Positions 30,501 to 38,713 of a DNA stretch of 64,000 nt are shown here, piece by piece (the stretch's first letter is position 1; every line of letters begins with the position of its first letter). The position numbers were made by a program, and so were the translations under genes. Source of the stretch: Methylomonas fluvii (lineage in GTDB: Bacteria > Pseudomonadota > Gammaproteobacteria > Methylococcales > Methylomonadaceae); the NCBI RefSeq assembly GCF_014850975.1, contig NZ_JACXST010000003.1, positions 1,612,001-1,676,000 of the forward strand, given 5' to 3'. The notes under the pieces were generated by a model. That model was not told the origin of the DNA. It did no database searches and saw only the letters and a program-made list of their open reading frames with translations.

Positions 30501-31180
30501 CGACGCAGACGATAGCGGCAATTGCCCACGAACTAAACCAACCCCTGGCCGCCATTTCCTCGTATGCCGATGTGGCCTTACGCCTCTACCAATCCGAAAA
30601 ACCGGATTCGCAAAAACTCAACCATGTTTTGGAAGCCTGCGTGCAACAAGCTCAGCGTGCCGGTGAAGTCATCAGACAATTATTTAGCCATTTGAATAAA
30701 ACCGAGACCGTCGGTGAACGGATCGATATTAATTTTCTCGTGACAGAAGCCTGCGCGTTTGTGAAAAACGACAAAACCCTAGACACTTTTAACATAGAAC
30801 TAGACCTCGCCGCCGACTTGCCTCAGACCACTGTCAATGCGCTGCAAATTCAAAAGGTGCTGGTCAATCTGATCAGTAATGGTCTGGAATCGATGCAGGA
30901 ACACGGTAAGCTCTCCGAAGTATTGCGCGTAACCACCGGCCGATACGCAGACGATCCTGATATGGCAATAGTCTGTGTTTGTGACAGCGGTAAAGGCTTG
31001 GCGAATGCGATTGCCCTGAAATCCCTCTTTCAACCTTTTTACTCGACTAAACCCGCGGGACTGGGAATGGGCTTGGCCATCAGCCGCGCCTTGATTCAAG
31101 CCCATGGCGGCCAACTGTGGGCGGAGCGGAATGTCGGCGACGGCCTCAGCCTGTTCTTTACCTTGCCGTTTGCGAAATGA
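27542..31180 (+). CDS. Soluble multi-PAS sensor histidine kinase (FixL-like)
   Basis: A 1212-residue kinase without membrane helices, so the stimulus is intracellular. After a polar N-terminus with a coiled coil, about seven PAS-like modules follow (near 70-185, 198-310, 325-440, 450-565, 580-700, 710-840 and 850-965), then a HisKA domain with His996 in AIAHELNQPLAAI and an HATPase_c domain (about 1085-1210, GLGMGLAISRALIQAHGGQ). The HELNQPLAAI H box and the FixJ-type partner next door place it with FixL/TodS/DctB-like kinases. PAS boundaries are judged by eye; I see no certain heme-PAS His, so oxygen sensing is not shown. The 3' end overlaps the regulator gene (ATGA). Confidence 0.9.
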   Translation: MTDERCKSAHTESTVRQKAENRRPSSNKTTCSPDASETTLHELQARLLELETQNQSLIQAQHILQQSRDRFQHLYDFAPIAYLTLSPNQRISAINFAAAALLGVERQNLIGRHFSSLIADQSRGFWQQHLLQIQQRGENQPCELPMLRGDNAAFPARLDCLMLTDLADQTELRIALTDRTRQTQAKSSLQAQSPVLCAAVIQSARDAIVCIDAQYRVVLFNPAAGKLFGCQAGQAIGDAIQRFIPAGFPAIYSAPKPGGDSDHQAHELRTVTGMRASGEEFPMAAAITEIDTGGQFFYSLILRDANGHSPLPAEYHLQDQLSKVAASVPGVICSFRLATDGSASMPYASQALESLYGLPPEEVAEDFSPVFARVHPDDIKLINETISESARSLKPWRDTFRYQHPSKGEIWIEGHSMPMREQGGSILWHGYLQDITARKQAESVYRDQDRELQLIMDATPALIAYLDVNFRYVRVNATYEHWFGISPEQVIGRSVPDILGGAAWDMVRPYLERALTGEPVSFDQQIPYGNGKPRWVHATYIPNADEAGRLKGIVVHVIDIEERKLSEQKIALLNQRLERRLEEMQVIYNTVPIGLAIAGDNSGQHIRGNRANEQMLGLPPTSELSLSSEIPPAITVLQNGYPLAAEDLPIQRACRGEVVSGETLDIVRPDGKVITVVSNASPLLDDKGQPRGAVGAFLDITPLKVADDALRRNEAFVRCVLNSLPAHVAVLDDSGLVTTVNAPWDCFAIENGGSSSQLSEGANYLEVCRRSSATGDRDAQKALTGLEALIAGHQQEFMMEYPCRTALGELWFMMHAKRITQGFQGMIITHVDITELKRTHAELRHTETRLALIIDEVNAGYWDWDLVSQTLFLSPEWKRQIGFDDHEMQNRWEEWESRLHPDDRAWVLASTKDYLSGHLPAYELEFRLRHKNGSYRWIHSRGSLLHDKNNRPYRLLGINFDITDYKLTRELSERRNRMEQSFRVSLATQTIAAIAHELNQPLAAISSYADVALRLYQSEKPDSQKLNHVLEACVQQAQRAGEVIRQLFSHLNKTETVGERIDINFLVTEACAFVKNDKTLDTFNIELDLAADLPQTTVNALQIQKVLVNLISNGLESMQEHGKLSEVLRVTTGRYADDPDMAIVCVCDSGKGLANAIALKSLFQPFYSTKPAGLGMGLAISRALIQAHGGQLWAERNVGDGLSLFFTLPFAK

Positions 31181-31776
31181 ATACTCAGCCCTGTGTATTC
31201 GTGGTGGACGACGATGATGCGGTCCGCGACAGCTTGGGTTTAGTATTTGAAACTGCGAGCCTCGCGTATCAAACATTTGCCAGTGCCGAGTGCTTTCTGG
31301 AAAGCTATTGTCCGGAACAGCCAGGCTGTCTGGTACTGGATGTCAACATGCCGGGTCTGGATGGTCACGAACTGCAAGCCGAACTTATCCGCCGCCACAT
31401 CCACCTTCCCATTATTTTCCTGACCGCCTATGGCGACATACCGATGACAGTGCGCGCGATGAAGGCGGGAGCCGTTGATTTTCTGACCAAACCGGTCAGT
31501 ACCGAACTATTGCTCGACAGGGTACAGGCCGCGCTACAGAGTGAAATCAACACCCAGGCACAGGCCATAAAAGGGCTAAATCGGCTAAGCGGGCTGACGT
31601 CACGCGAACTCGAGATTATGGGGATGGTGGTGGCCGGTCTAACCAACAAAGAAATAGCCAGACGTTTGGGGATTAGTCACCGCACTGTTGAAATCCACCG
31701 CGCCAAGGTGATGGAGAAAACCGGCGCGACGAATCTGCTGGAACTCGCCCGGATCTATGAGGCCTGCCGAATCTGA
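31177..31776 (+). CDS. FixJ-like response regulator (REC-LuxR)
   Basis: A 199-residue regulator starting MNTQPCVFVVDDDDAVRDSLG at the ATG that overlaps the kinase stop. The receiver domain (about 5-120) has the acidic DDDD cluster, phospho-acceptor Asp in LVLDVNMPGLDG, and Lys in TKPV. The C-terminal LuxR/FixJ HTH (about 138-195) contains LTSRELEIMGMVVAGLTNKEIA and SHRTVEIHRAKVMEK. The cognate partner of the preceding kinase by overlap and type. An alternative upstream start at 31117 would lie inside the kinase gene and adds no recognisable sequence. Confidence 0.93.
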   Translation: MNTQPCVFVVDDDDAVRDSLGLVFETASLAYQTFASAECFLESYCPEQPGCLVLDVNMPGLDGHELQAELIRRHIHLPIIFLTAYGDIPMTVRAMKAGAVDFLTKPVSTELLLDRVQAALQSEINTQAQAIKGLNRLSGLTSRELEIMGMVVAGLTNKEIARRLGISHRTVEIHRAKVMEKTGATNLLELARIYEACRI

Positions 31777-31983
31777 GTGCATCTATCCCATTAAACCGGC
31801 CCTTCGCTAACCTTTGTTTCCATAAATGCGAGGCTCAATAGACCCAAATGCACGCCATTGATAGGCCTGATGAATATTACTAATTTAACAAATCCTGTTT
31901 TTTGACTTACCGTATGCCAACCTCAAGTAAAACTCCATTTACAAGACCCGTTAGCAATACCAAATCCGAAAATAGGTGTAACA

Positions 31984-32178
31984 ATGACTAGAGAAAAACT
32001 TACTACTGCTCAAAAAAATCTGCTGAATAAATGCCCTAAGGAATGGGCTGTCGTACCGGTTGGATCCACTAATAAAACATTGATTGCGCTGATGAAAAAA
32101 GGCTTGGTCGATTCGCGGCTATTAATCAATACATTGTTCCCAGAGCTCTCCAGATGCGAATGGCGCATAGCGCCATAG
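31984..32178 (+). CDS. Small hypothetical protein (64 aa)
   Basis: A basic 64-residue protein starting MTREKLTTAQKNLLNKCPKE. The pattern of an N-terminal amphipathic helix, then STNKTLIALMKKGLVDSR, resembles the helix-turn-helix half of small winged-helix-like hypothetical proteins, but I cannot name a family. AGGTG lies six bases before the ATG. It sits alone, 207 bp after the FixJ-like gene. Confidence 0.6.
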   Translation: MTREKLTTAQKNLLNKCPKEWAVVPVGSTNKTLIALMKKGLVDSRLLINTLFPELSRCEWRIAP

Positions 32179-32625
32179 CCGCCAAAACAATAAAAAGCGC
32201 TTGCAGGCCTGCCTTGTTCGGCGGAATAAGGCATAGCCAAGAATGTCTCCCGGGCTGCCATCAGCGCTGTCAAAAGCCGTTTTGCAAGCATAAGCGGCCT
32301 GTCGTCCGACCAACAGCTCATTTCAAAACTAACAACCGCAGTTCAATAGCAACCGGATTTTTAGATCGCCACCCAAATTGCTGGTGCTGACTGATCAACT
32401 GCCGCGCTTACCGGGAACTTTGTCCCGTAAAATGACATCCGAGAACTAAGTTTGATTGAGCATTTGGGCGGGTACATTTAAAATCCCTACCTAGATACTC
32501 AGATTTTCTTGAGAAGCTTATTATTTTGGTCGAATGTTATTTAGGAAGTATGTTTTTTACATCAATTCGCCGGTTGTCCTCTACAGCATGCGTGTATGCG
32601 GCGGCATAGGTCAGTGGTAGCCACT
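32179..32625. other. 447-bp region without a recognised gene
   Basis: I see only short overlapping frames on both strands that lack ribosome-binding sites and recognisable protein features. The right half (about 32450-32590) is more AT-rich and could hold a promoter for the gene at 32626. Confidence 0.4.
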
Positions 32626-32937
32626 ATGATGACTAGCGATGATTCGGCACGCCGCCGAGGGGCGCGCCGTCAGCAAGAACGCCGGACTAATCCGTTCGCC
32701 TTCAATTCCGCAGAGTGGATCGCTTTCGTTCAGCAACAATATGTGCTGTGGCCAAAACAAGATCGGCGGGTTTTGGATCGGCGGCGGGCCGAGCGCCGCG
32801 AGATTGATCGTCGAGCGGGACTGCGCGACGCGGAGCGGGAAATCCCGTTTCAACGCACTCGCTGGTTTTCCGCAGAGCACATCCTCGACGACGAGGAAAA
32901 GCAAATGATCCAGGCTTTATTCGCCGAAGAAGAGTAA
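32626..32937 (+). CDS. Arg-rich hypothetical protein
   Basis: About 103 residues from the first of two adjacent ATGs at 32626 (an earlier in-frame ATG exists at 32596). The protein is very rich in Arg, with paired RRxxRR patterns (RRRGARRQQERR, DRRVLDRRRAERREIDRR) around a hydrophobic core FNSAEWIAFVQQQYVLWP, and ends in an acidic tail. It could bind nucleic acid or a PilZ-like partner, but I do not recognise the family. It converges with the nuclease gene. Confidence 0.6.
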   Translation: MMTSDDSARRRGARRQQERRTNPFAFNSAEWIAFVQQQYVLWPKQDRRVLDRRRAERREIDRRAGLRDAEREIPFQRTRWFSAEHILDDEEKQMIQALFAEEE

Positions 32938-32954
32938 GCGGCCCGGCGCCAGCA

Positions 32955-33776
32955 TCAACGCAACACGATGTCCGCCGGATGCCGCACCTGCACGGCAAAA
33001 CGTTGTTTCGAGCGCCTCACCCACCCCCTCACTTCCACATCCTTACCCACATAGGTTTCCAGCGGCGGAAACAAGCCGGCCGATATTGGCTCGACACTGA
33101 TGGATACCGCATCGGAGAATTGCAAGTAGCTGTGTTTAGCCGTCCTTTTGACCGCGCGAATGCGTCCGGTTAAGCGCTTCCAGCCCTGGTAATTGCCCTC
33201 ATCGAGCAGTTCCGCAGCCAGCGGCGCATAGGCCTGGTCACCCCAAATCCCTAATTTGGCTTGCTCGGCACTGCGCTGAGCCGACAGCAAGCTATCGAGA
33301 TATTTGAAGTTCGGCGGAAAAATATTCACCGTGGCTAATCCGCGTTTTACCAGTTCCAGATTGATATGCTCCTTGTCTTCGGTAAACACGTAGGCCAAAG
33401 TACGCTGATATTTGTCCTGTTTTTCCACATCGCCTTGCAGGAATACCTTCTGATGCTCCAACTTTTGCTTCAACCAGGCCTTGGCCTGCTCGCCACCGGC
33501 CTCTGCTGACTTGTTACGGCCGGCAACCTCCGGGGTATTGATCCCTAAAAAACGGACTTTCTGGCCGTCGCTTAATAAGATAGTATCGCCATCGAACACC
33601 TTTTCTACCCGATAGGAGGCGACGCCAGGATCGATGCTTAAGACTTTGGCGTTTTCATTGCCATGATCGGCATAATGGCGGCGACCTTGCGAATCGGTCC
33701 ATTGATAGACTTCGGCGTTTACTAAAGCCGGCAATAACGCCAACAGCCAAAGACAGTGTTTAGTGCTTTTCTTCAT
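32955..33776 (-). CDS. Secreted thermonuclease-family protein (DUF4124-SNase)
   Basis: A 273-residue exported protein: signal peptide MKKSTKHCLWLLALLPALVNA, a DUF4124 segment (VYQWTDSQGRRHYAD, about 23-40), a staphylococcal-nuclease OB fold (about 45-175) with the catalytic pattern VRFLGINTPE and DKYQRTLAYVF, and a C-terminal beta domain (about 195-270). Family knowledge predicts a Ca2+-dependent phosphodiesterase acting in the periplasm or outside; whether it is catalytic is untested. I chose the ATG at 33776, where the signal peptide begins. It is divergent from the DUF1415 gene with only 15 bp between the two starts. Confidence 0.85.
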   Translation of the reverse strand: MKKSTKHCLWLLALLPALVNAEVYQWTDSQGRRHYADHGNENAKVLSIDPGVASYRVEKVFDGDTILLSDGQKVRFLGINTPEVAGRNKSAEAGGEQAKAWLKQKLEHQKVFLQGDVEKQDKYQRTLAYVFTEDKEHINLELVKRGLATVNIFPPNFKYLDSLLSAQRSAEQAKLGIWGDQAYAPLAAELLDEGNYQGWKRLTGRIRAVKRTAKHSYLQFSDAVSISVEPISAGLFPPLETYVGKDVEVRGWVRRSKQRFAVQVRHPADIVLR

Positions 33777-33791
33777 TTTTTTTCGATCACC

Positions 33792-34337
33792 ATGACTAAC
33801 CAACAAATTATCGCCGCTACGCAGGCTTGGCTAAAAACTTTTGTTATTGAATACAATATCTGCCCGTTTGCCCGGCGCGAGCAGGAAAAAGGCAGTATTC
33901 GCTATCAGGTCGTGTCGAGCAACAGCATTGAGGATAGCCTGGAAGCGGTCATTGCCGAGTGCGCGCATCTTGATTCCGAGCCCGATACCGAAACCACCTT
34001 GCTGATATTTAATGAGGGGTTTGCCGACTTCGAAGATTTCCTAGATTTGCTGGCTATCGCCGAGCAATTGCTGATCGATCAAGGCTACGAAGGCATCTAC
34101 CAATTGGCCAGTTTTCACCCAGACTATTGCTTTGCACAAACGCCGACAAACGACCCCAGCAATTACACCAACCGTTCCCCCTACCCCATGCTGCATCTGA
34201 TTCGCGAAGACAGCATCGAAAAAGCCGTCGCCAGCCATCCCGACCCGGAGGGCATTCCCGACCGCAATATAGCGCTTACCCGCGAATTGGGCCTGGAAAA
34301 ATTGCGGGCGATTGTAAATGCCTGCTACCAACAGTAG
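33792..34337 (+). CDS. DUF1415 family protein
   Basis: A 181-residue protein of the uncharacterised DUF1415 family. It starts MTNQQIIAATQAWLKTFVIEYNICPFA; the Cys-Pro-Phe motif near residue 24 and the SFHPDYCFAQTP segment are family hallmarks. No signal peptide or membrane helix. No SD is visible before the ATG. Function unknown. Confidence 0.88.
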   Translation: MTNQQIIAATQAWLKTFVIEYNICPFARREQEKGSIRYQVVSSNSIEDSLEAVIAECAHLDSEPDTETTLLIFNEGFADFEDFLDLLAIAEQLLIDQGYEGIYQLASFHPDYCFAQTPTNDPSNYTNRSPYPMLHLIREDSIEKAVASHPDPEGIPDRNIALTRELGLEKLRAIVNACYQQ

Positions 34338-34576
34338 CGGAAATATTTGCCGGATGCGTTCGGTTTTCTCGTTTCAAGATTAGCCAAGTTCTGATAGCAA
34401 GGCCGCGGCGCAAAATAAGCCTGTCGAATTGTTGATTCGGTGGGATTGTATAAGCCGTTCACTATGGAATTCGCCTCGCGCCAGTTTATGCGCGGCCATC
34501 TCAGCGGCTCACTTTGAATCCTTGGCTTTTTAGCAATTGCCCAATTTAGGTGATAATTTATAGCCGGGAGTGGCAC

Positions 34577-37378
34577 GTGAAACAACGTTTTCCAAGAATA
34601 TCGGCATTTGGGTTGGCAATCGCCGCGGGCTTGGTCGGTATCTTGGGATTTGCGGCGCTGATGGCCTTGAGCCTGCAGCAAGAGCGCGATAAACACATAG
34701 AACACGCGCGTATCGAAACGGCAAATATCGCTCTGGTTCTGGAGGGGCATGCGCTGGCCACAATACAAAAAATCGATCTGATTCTGAAAGATCTTCAGGG
34801 GCATATTCGACCCGACGACATGCGCAGCAGCCAGTTCGATAACGCTGTTGAAAACCATGCTATGCAAGCCTTGCTGAAGGAAAAGGCTAACGATATTCAG
34901 CAAGCGGCGGTGATCGAGATCGGCGGAATCCAGATATTCAATGCCAACGGCGATTGTATCTACAGTTCCATCGACGCCCAGCCAGCCATCAATGTCGCCG
35001 ACAAAGAAAGCTTTCAAATTCACAGGAATCATCGCCAGCTTGGCTTACACATTTCCCCGCCGGAAATATCCCGTACCTTGGGCATCTGGCATATCTCCCT
35101 GACCCGGCGTATCGATTTTCCCGACGGCGGCTTTGCCGGATACATTAACGTCATCGTGCAATTGAGTTCGTTCGAAAGTTTTTACGCGACGCTGAACCTA
35201 GGCGAGCACGGCGCGGTTTTACTCCGCGACGAACAAATGAGGCTTTGGGCTCGCCATCCGCATCTGGAAGCCAATCTAGGCAAAACCATGCCTAACCACC
35301 CCCTGCACCAATACATCGCCCAGGGTATGACCCACGGCTCCTATCTACAGCCCGGCCCGGCCGATGGCGTCAAACGCCTCTACAGTTTTCGGCGGGTCGG
35401 CGATTATCCTTTGTACGTGCTGGCTGCCATCGCCGAACAGGATTATCTAGCCGAGTGGCGAAAACATTTAGTTTGGTACGGCACGGCCGGACTCGTCATC
35501 TTGATCGCTTCGTTAGTGTTAGCCTTGGTTGCGCGGCACAGCCGTTTAAAATGGCAGAACGACGAAAGAAATTACCGCTACATTATCGAGAATGCTCCGG
35601 TCGGCATTTTTCAGAGAAATTTTGCAGGTCAGTTTAGCTTTCTGAATCTCACTTTGGCACGCCAATTGGATTGCGACTCCGTCGATACCTTTCTGCAACG
35701 TTATGTTCCGGCCGATAAGCTATGGGCCGATCTCAATCAATTGAAGTTGTTTTATCAGTTGCTGCAGACAAATAAAGAAGTACGCGACTTTGAAGCGCAA
35801 GCGGTGCTCGTAACCGGGCAAACCAAATGGTTCTCGATGTCTGCTTATCTGGATGAAGAAAGTGGACAAATCAACGGTTTTACGCTCGACATTACCGAAC
35901 GTAAGCAAGTCGAAGAGCAGCTCAAAACATCGGAAGAGCGTCTGCGTTTGACGATGGATGTGGCACAAATCGGCGTTTTCGATTGGGATGTCAAAAAGGA
36001 CAGTTTCGAGATGTCACCGATTTATTTCACGATGCTGGGCTATCAAGCAAAACCCGGTCCGGGTGATCGTAACGAATGGCTGGAGCGTCTCCATCCGGAC
36101 GACAGGGCCGGCATCGCCGAAAAAATTGCTGCCGTATTATCAAAGCAGGCCAATGCCTACAGTTACGAAGCCCGGATGCGCCATGCCAACGGCAGCTATC
36201 GCTGGATAAGTGTTAAAGCGTTCTGCGTGCAGCGCGGCGAAGACGACATGGTCACCCGCATCCTGGGCATACGCATGGACATTACCGACCGTAAACGCTA
36301 CGAAGTCGAATTGGAGCACTACAAAAGTCATCTCGAACACCTGGTAAACGAGCGCACGACGGAGTTGTTGGACGCCAGGAAACAAGCCGACAATGCCAAC
36401 CTGGCCAAATCCGATTTCTTGGCGAACATGAGCCACGAAATACGCACACCGATGAACGCCATCATCGGCCTGACGCAACTGGCACTGGATACCGAACTGA
36501 ACCGGAAGCAACACGATTACCTCAGCAAGGTATTGAATTCGTCGCGAGCCTTGCTGGGTATTCTCAATGACATTCTCGATTACTCGAAAATCGAAGCCGG
36601 GCGCATAGACATCGAGGCCATCGAATTCAGCTTGGAAGAAATACTGCGGGCGACAGCAGACTTGTTCTCCATACGTGCCGATGAAAAAGGCCTCGAGCTG
36701 TTCATCGATATGGCGCTGGATGTGCCCAATCAGTTGCAGGGCGACCCGCTCCGCCTCAGCCAGGTCATTAACAACCTGGTCGGCAACGCCATTAAATTTA
36801 CCCAACAGGGTGAAGTCCACCTTCGCGTCGAGACTCTGGAAAGAACGGACGATGCCATACGCCTGCGTTTTGCGGTGAGAGATACCGGCATCGGCATCAC
36901 GGCTGAACAAGCCGGCCAACTGTTCCAGCCTTTCGCACAGGCCGACGCCAGTATCACCCGCAAATTCGGCGGCACCGGCTTGGGGCTGACAATCTCGAAA
37001 CGTCTGGTGGAATTGATGGAGGGAGAAATCACCCTGGAGAGCGAACCCGGATCCGGCAGTACCTTTACCTTTACGGTTCGACTAGGCCTACCGGCCGGCG
37101 TTTCATCCAGCGAGCAGACACAAGGCCGGCGTTTGCAGGGTTTGCACCCCATGCGCACCCTGGTGGTCGACGATCAGGAAACCTCGCTGACGATACTGCG
37201 CTCGATTCTGGAAAGTTGGCAATTCGAGGTGGTGACAGCCGGTTCGGGCGAAACAGGTTTGCGCTTGTTCGCCGAAGCAGCGCGATGCGGCAAACCCTTC
37301 GAGTTGTTGTTATTGGATTGGAAAATGCCCGGCATGAACGGTCTGGAGCTGGCCGAGGCCATAGCTCATAGCTCATAG
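34577..37378 (+). CDS. Hybrid sensor histidine kinase, N-terminal part (truncated in receiver 1 by tandem repeat)
   Basis: Membrane hybrid kinase. I prefer the GTG at 34577 (GGGAG six bases upstream) over the GTG at 34550, giving 933 residues. Order (numbered from 34577): TM1 about 9-32, a periplasmic double-Cache-like sensor (about 35-300), TM2 about 302-322, two PAS domains (about 335-445 and 455-580), HisKA with SHEIRTPMNAIIGL (about 620-685), HATPase_c (about 725-845, GGTGLGLTISKRLVELM), then the first half of a receiver domain with phospho-acceptor Asp in LLLLDWKMPGMNG. The frame stops at TAG 37376-37378 inside a CATAGCT tandem repeat, in the middle of the receiver. The same frame resumes after the repeat as the gene at 37466, so this is the 5' part of one broken gene. 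Confidence 0.9.
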   Translation: MKQRFPRISAFGLAIAAGLVGILGFAALMALSLQQERDKHIEHARIETANIALVLEGHALATIQKIDLILKDLQGHIRPDDMRSSQFDNAVENHAMQALLKEKANDIQQAAVIEIGGIQIFNANGDCIYSSIDAQPAINVADKESFQIHRNHRQLGLHISPPEISRTLGIWHISLTRRIDFPDGGFAGYINVIVQLSSFESFYATLNLGEHGAVLLRDEQMRLWARHPHLEANLGKTMPNHPLHQYIAQGMTHGSYLQPGPADGVKRLYSFRRVGDYPLYVLAAIAEQDYLAEWRKHLVWYGTAGLVILIASLVLALVARHSRLKWQNDERNYRYIIENAPVGIFQRNFAGQFSFLNLTLARQLDCDSVDTFLQRYVPADKLWADLNQLKLFYQLLQTNKEVRDFEAQAVLVTGQTKWFSMSAYLDEESGQINGFTLDITERKQVEEQLKTSEERLRLTMDVAQIGVFDWDVKKDSFEMSPIYFTMLGYQAKPGPGDRNEWLERLHPDDRAGIAEKIAAVLSKQANAYSYEARMRHANGSYRWISVKAFCVQRGEDDMVTRILGIRMDITDRKRYEVELEHYKSHLEHLVNERTTELLDARKQADNANLAKSDFLANMSHEIRTPMNAIIGLTQLALDTELNRKQHDYLSKVLNSSRALLGILNDILDYSKIEAGRIDIEAIEFSLEEILRATADLFSIRADEKGLELFIDMALDVPNQLQGDPLRLSQVINNLVGNAIKFTQQGEVHLRVETLERTDDAIRLRFAVRDTGIGITAEQAGQLFQPFAQADASITRKFGGTGLGLTISKRLVELMEGEITLESEPGSGSTFTFTVRLGLPAGVSSSEQTQGRRLQGLHPMRTLVVDDQETSLTILRSILESWQFEVVTAGSGETGLRLFAEAARCGKPFELLLLDWKMPGMNGLELAEAIAHSS

Positions 37379-37435
37379 CTCATAGCTCATAGCTCATAGC
37401 TCATAGCTCATAGCTCATAGCTCATAGCTCATAGC
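37360..37435 (+). repeat. Heptanucleotide tandem repeat (CATAGCT), 10 full copies plus 6 bases, inside a coding region
   Basis: Ten perfect head-to-tail copies of CATAGCT (37360-37429) are followed by CATAGC (37430-37435), 76 bp in all. Each three units (21 bp) contain one TAG in whichever frame they are read. With one full unit the kinase frame runs on as Ala-Ile-Ala-His-Ser-Glu-His-Asn-Ser into the next ORF. The nine extra units add 63 bp, an exact multiple of three, and introduce TAG at 37376, 37397 and 37418. The array is a slippage-prone simple-sequence repeat rather than a domain repeat. Confidence 0.95.
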
Positions 37436-37465
37436 GAGCATAACAGCCGGCCGCCAATATCCATC

Positions 37466-38713
37466 ATGATCACGGCTTATGAGCGCGAGGTGCTGGCCAA
37501 GTCGGCCGGCAACATTCGAGTGGATGCGATCATCGCCAAGCCGGTCACACCCTCCAGCCTGCTCAACACCCTGATCCAACTGCAACGAAACGAAACCAGC
37601 CAGCCTGTTCCCGTTGCCGAAGTATTCAACGCCACCCGAACCACGCTGGCAGCCATCCGCGGCGCTCGGATCTTGCTGGTCGAGGATAATCCACTCAATC
37701 AACAGGTAGCACAGGAATTTCTCATCAAAGGCGGTCTGGAGGTCACGACTGCCAACAATGGCCTGGAGGCCTTGGCATGGCTGGAGAAATCCAGTTTCGA
37801 TGCGGTGTTGATGGACCTGCATATGCCGGTGCTGGACGGCCTGGAGGCCACCCGTAGGATTCGCCAATCGGCGGCGTTAAAGGAATTGCCCATCATCGCA
37901 ATGACCGCGGCGGCGATGAATCAGGATAAAGAGGCCTGCGTAGCGGCCGGCATGAATGACCACATCGCCAAGCCTGTCGAACCGGAAGAACTTGCCAATG
38001 CCCTGGCGAAGTGGATCAAACCCAAACCCGCTGCAGCGCAACAGGAAAAAGCTGCCGACATTCGCCCGGATACCAAAGCCATTGCCAAACTTGAGAGCAA
38101 TCTGCCAGGCGTGGCGGTGCAAGCGGCTTTGGCTCGGCTGGGAGGCAACATTTATCTTTACCGGCGCCTGTTGCTCGCATTTGCCGAACAGCATCGGAAC
38201 GCTGCAACGCTATTGCGCCAAAAGCTTGTCGACGGCGATACAGAGCAACTGTTTTTCGTCGCTCACAGCCTGAAAGGCGAGGCCGGCAATTTAGGTTTCG
38301 GCGCGCTTCAAGCTTCGGCCGACCGACTGTGCCGGATGCTCAAAAGCGCAGAAGAGAGGAATTTGACGGCGCAAACGGAAATACTTGCACAGGAATGCGA
38401 GGCAGCACACCTTTTATTGAGTCAGTCTGAAGCAAATGCTGACGATGAACTGCTTGCCTTATCGGTCAATTCAGAAGAACTGTTTAAAAATGCCAACCTG
38501 CTGCCCGACCTAAAAAAATTACTTCGCCAGTTGAAAGCTAAGAACCTGGATGCCCGATATTCGGTCACCGATCTCGTCCGCAAGATAGGCGATCAAGAAC
38601 TAGCCTTGGAATTTGCGGAAATTGCGCAAGCGACACACGAATTGCGCTACGATGCAGCATTGATTGCATTAGAGAAACTCTTAGAACGCAATAGCTGGAC
38701 AGACCATGAATAG
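37466..38713 (+). CDS. Receiver-Hpt portion of the split hybrid kinase
   Basis: Up to 415 residues, in the same frame as the upstream kinase. It contains the end of receiver 1 (MITAYEREVLAKSAG to AIIAKPVTPSSLL, about 1-45), a complete receiver 2 (about 72-190; ILLVEDNPLNQQVA, Asp in VLMDLHMPVLDG, Lys in IAKPVEPEEL), and an Hpt domain (about 215-310) with phospho-His in AHSLKGEAGNLG. Such REC-REC-Hpt tails belong to BarA/TorS-type phosphorelay kinases. The first ATG (37466) has no visible SD and begins mid-receiver, so independent translation is doubtful. The 3' end overlaps the HD-GYP gene by 8 bp. Confidence 0.85.
   Translation: MITAYEREVLAKSAGNIRVDAIIAKPVTPSSLLNTLIQLQRNETSQPVPVAEVFNATRTTLAAIRGARILLVEDNPLNQQVAQEFLIKGGLEVTTANNGLEALAWLEKSSFDAVLMDLHMPVLDGLEATRRIRQSAALKELPIIAMTAAAMNQDKEACVAAGMNDHIAKPVEPEELANALAKWIKPKPAAAQQEKAADIRPDTKAIAKLESNLPGVAVQAALARLGGNIYLYRRLLLAFAEQHRNAATLLRQKLVDGDTEQLFFVAHSLKGEAGNLGFGALQASADRLCRMLKSAEERNLTAQTEILAQECEAAHLLLSQSEANADDELLALSVNSEELFKNANLLPDLKKLLRQLKAKNLDARYSVTDLVRKIGDQELALEFAEIAQATHELRYDAALIALEKLLERNSWTDHE

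Noticed and set aside
36140..36919. 259-codon frame antisense to the hybrid kinase
   Set aside because: Covers conserved HisKA/HATPase codons on the opposite strand; no SD or domain.
37360..37435. CRISPR array
   Set aside because: Units are 7 bp, contiguous and without spacers; this is a simple tandem repeat.
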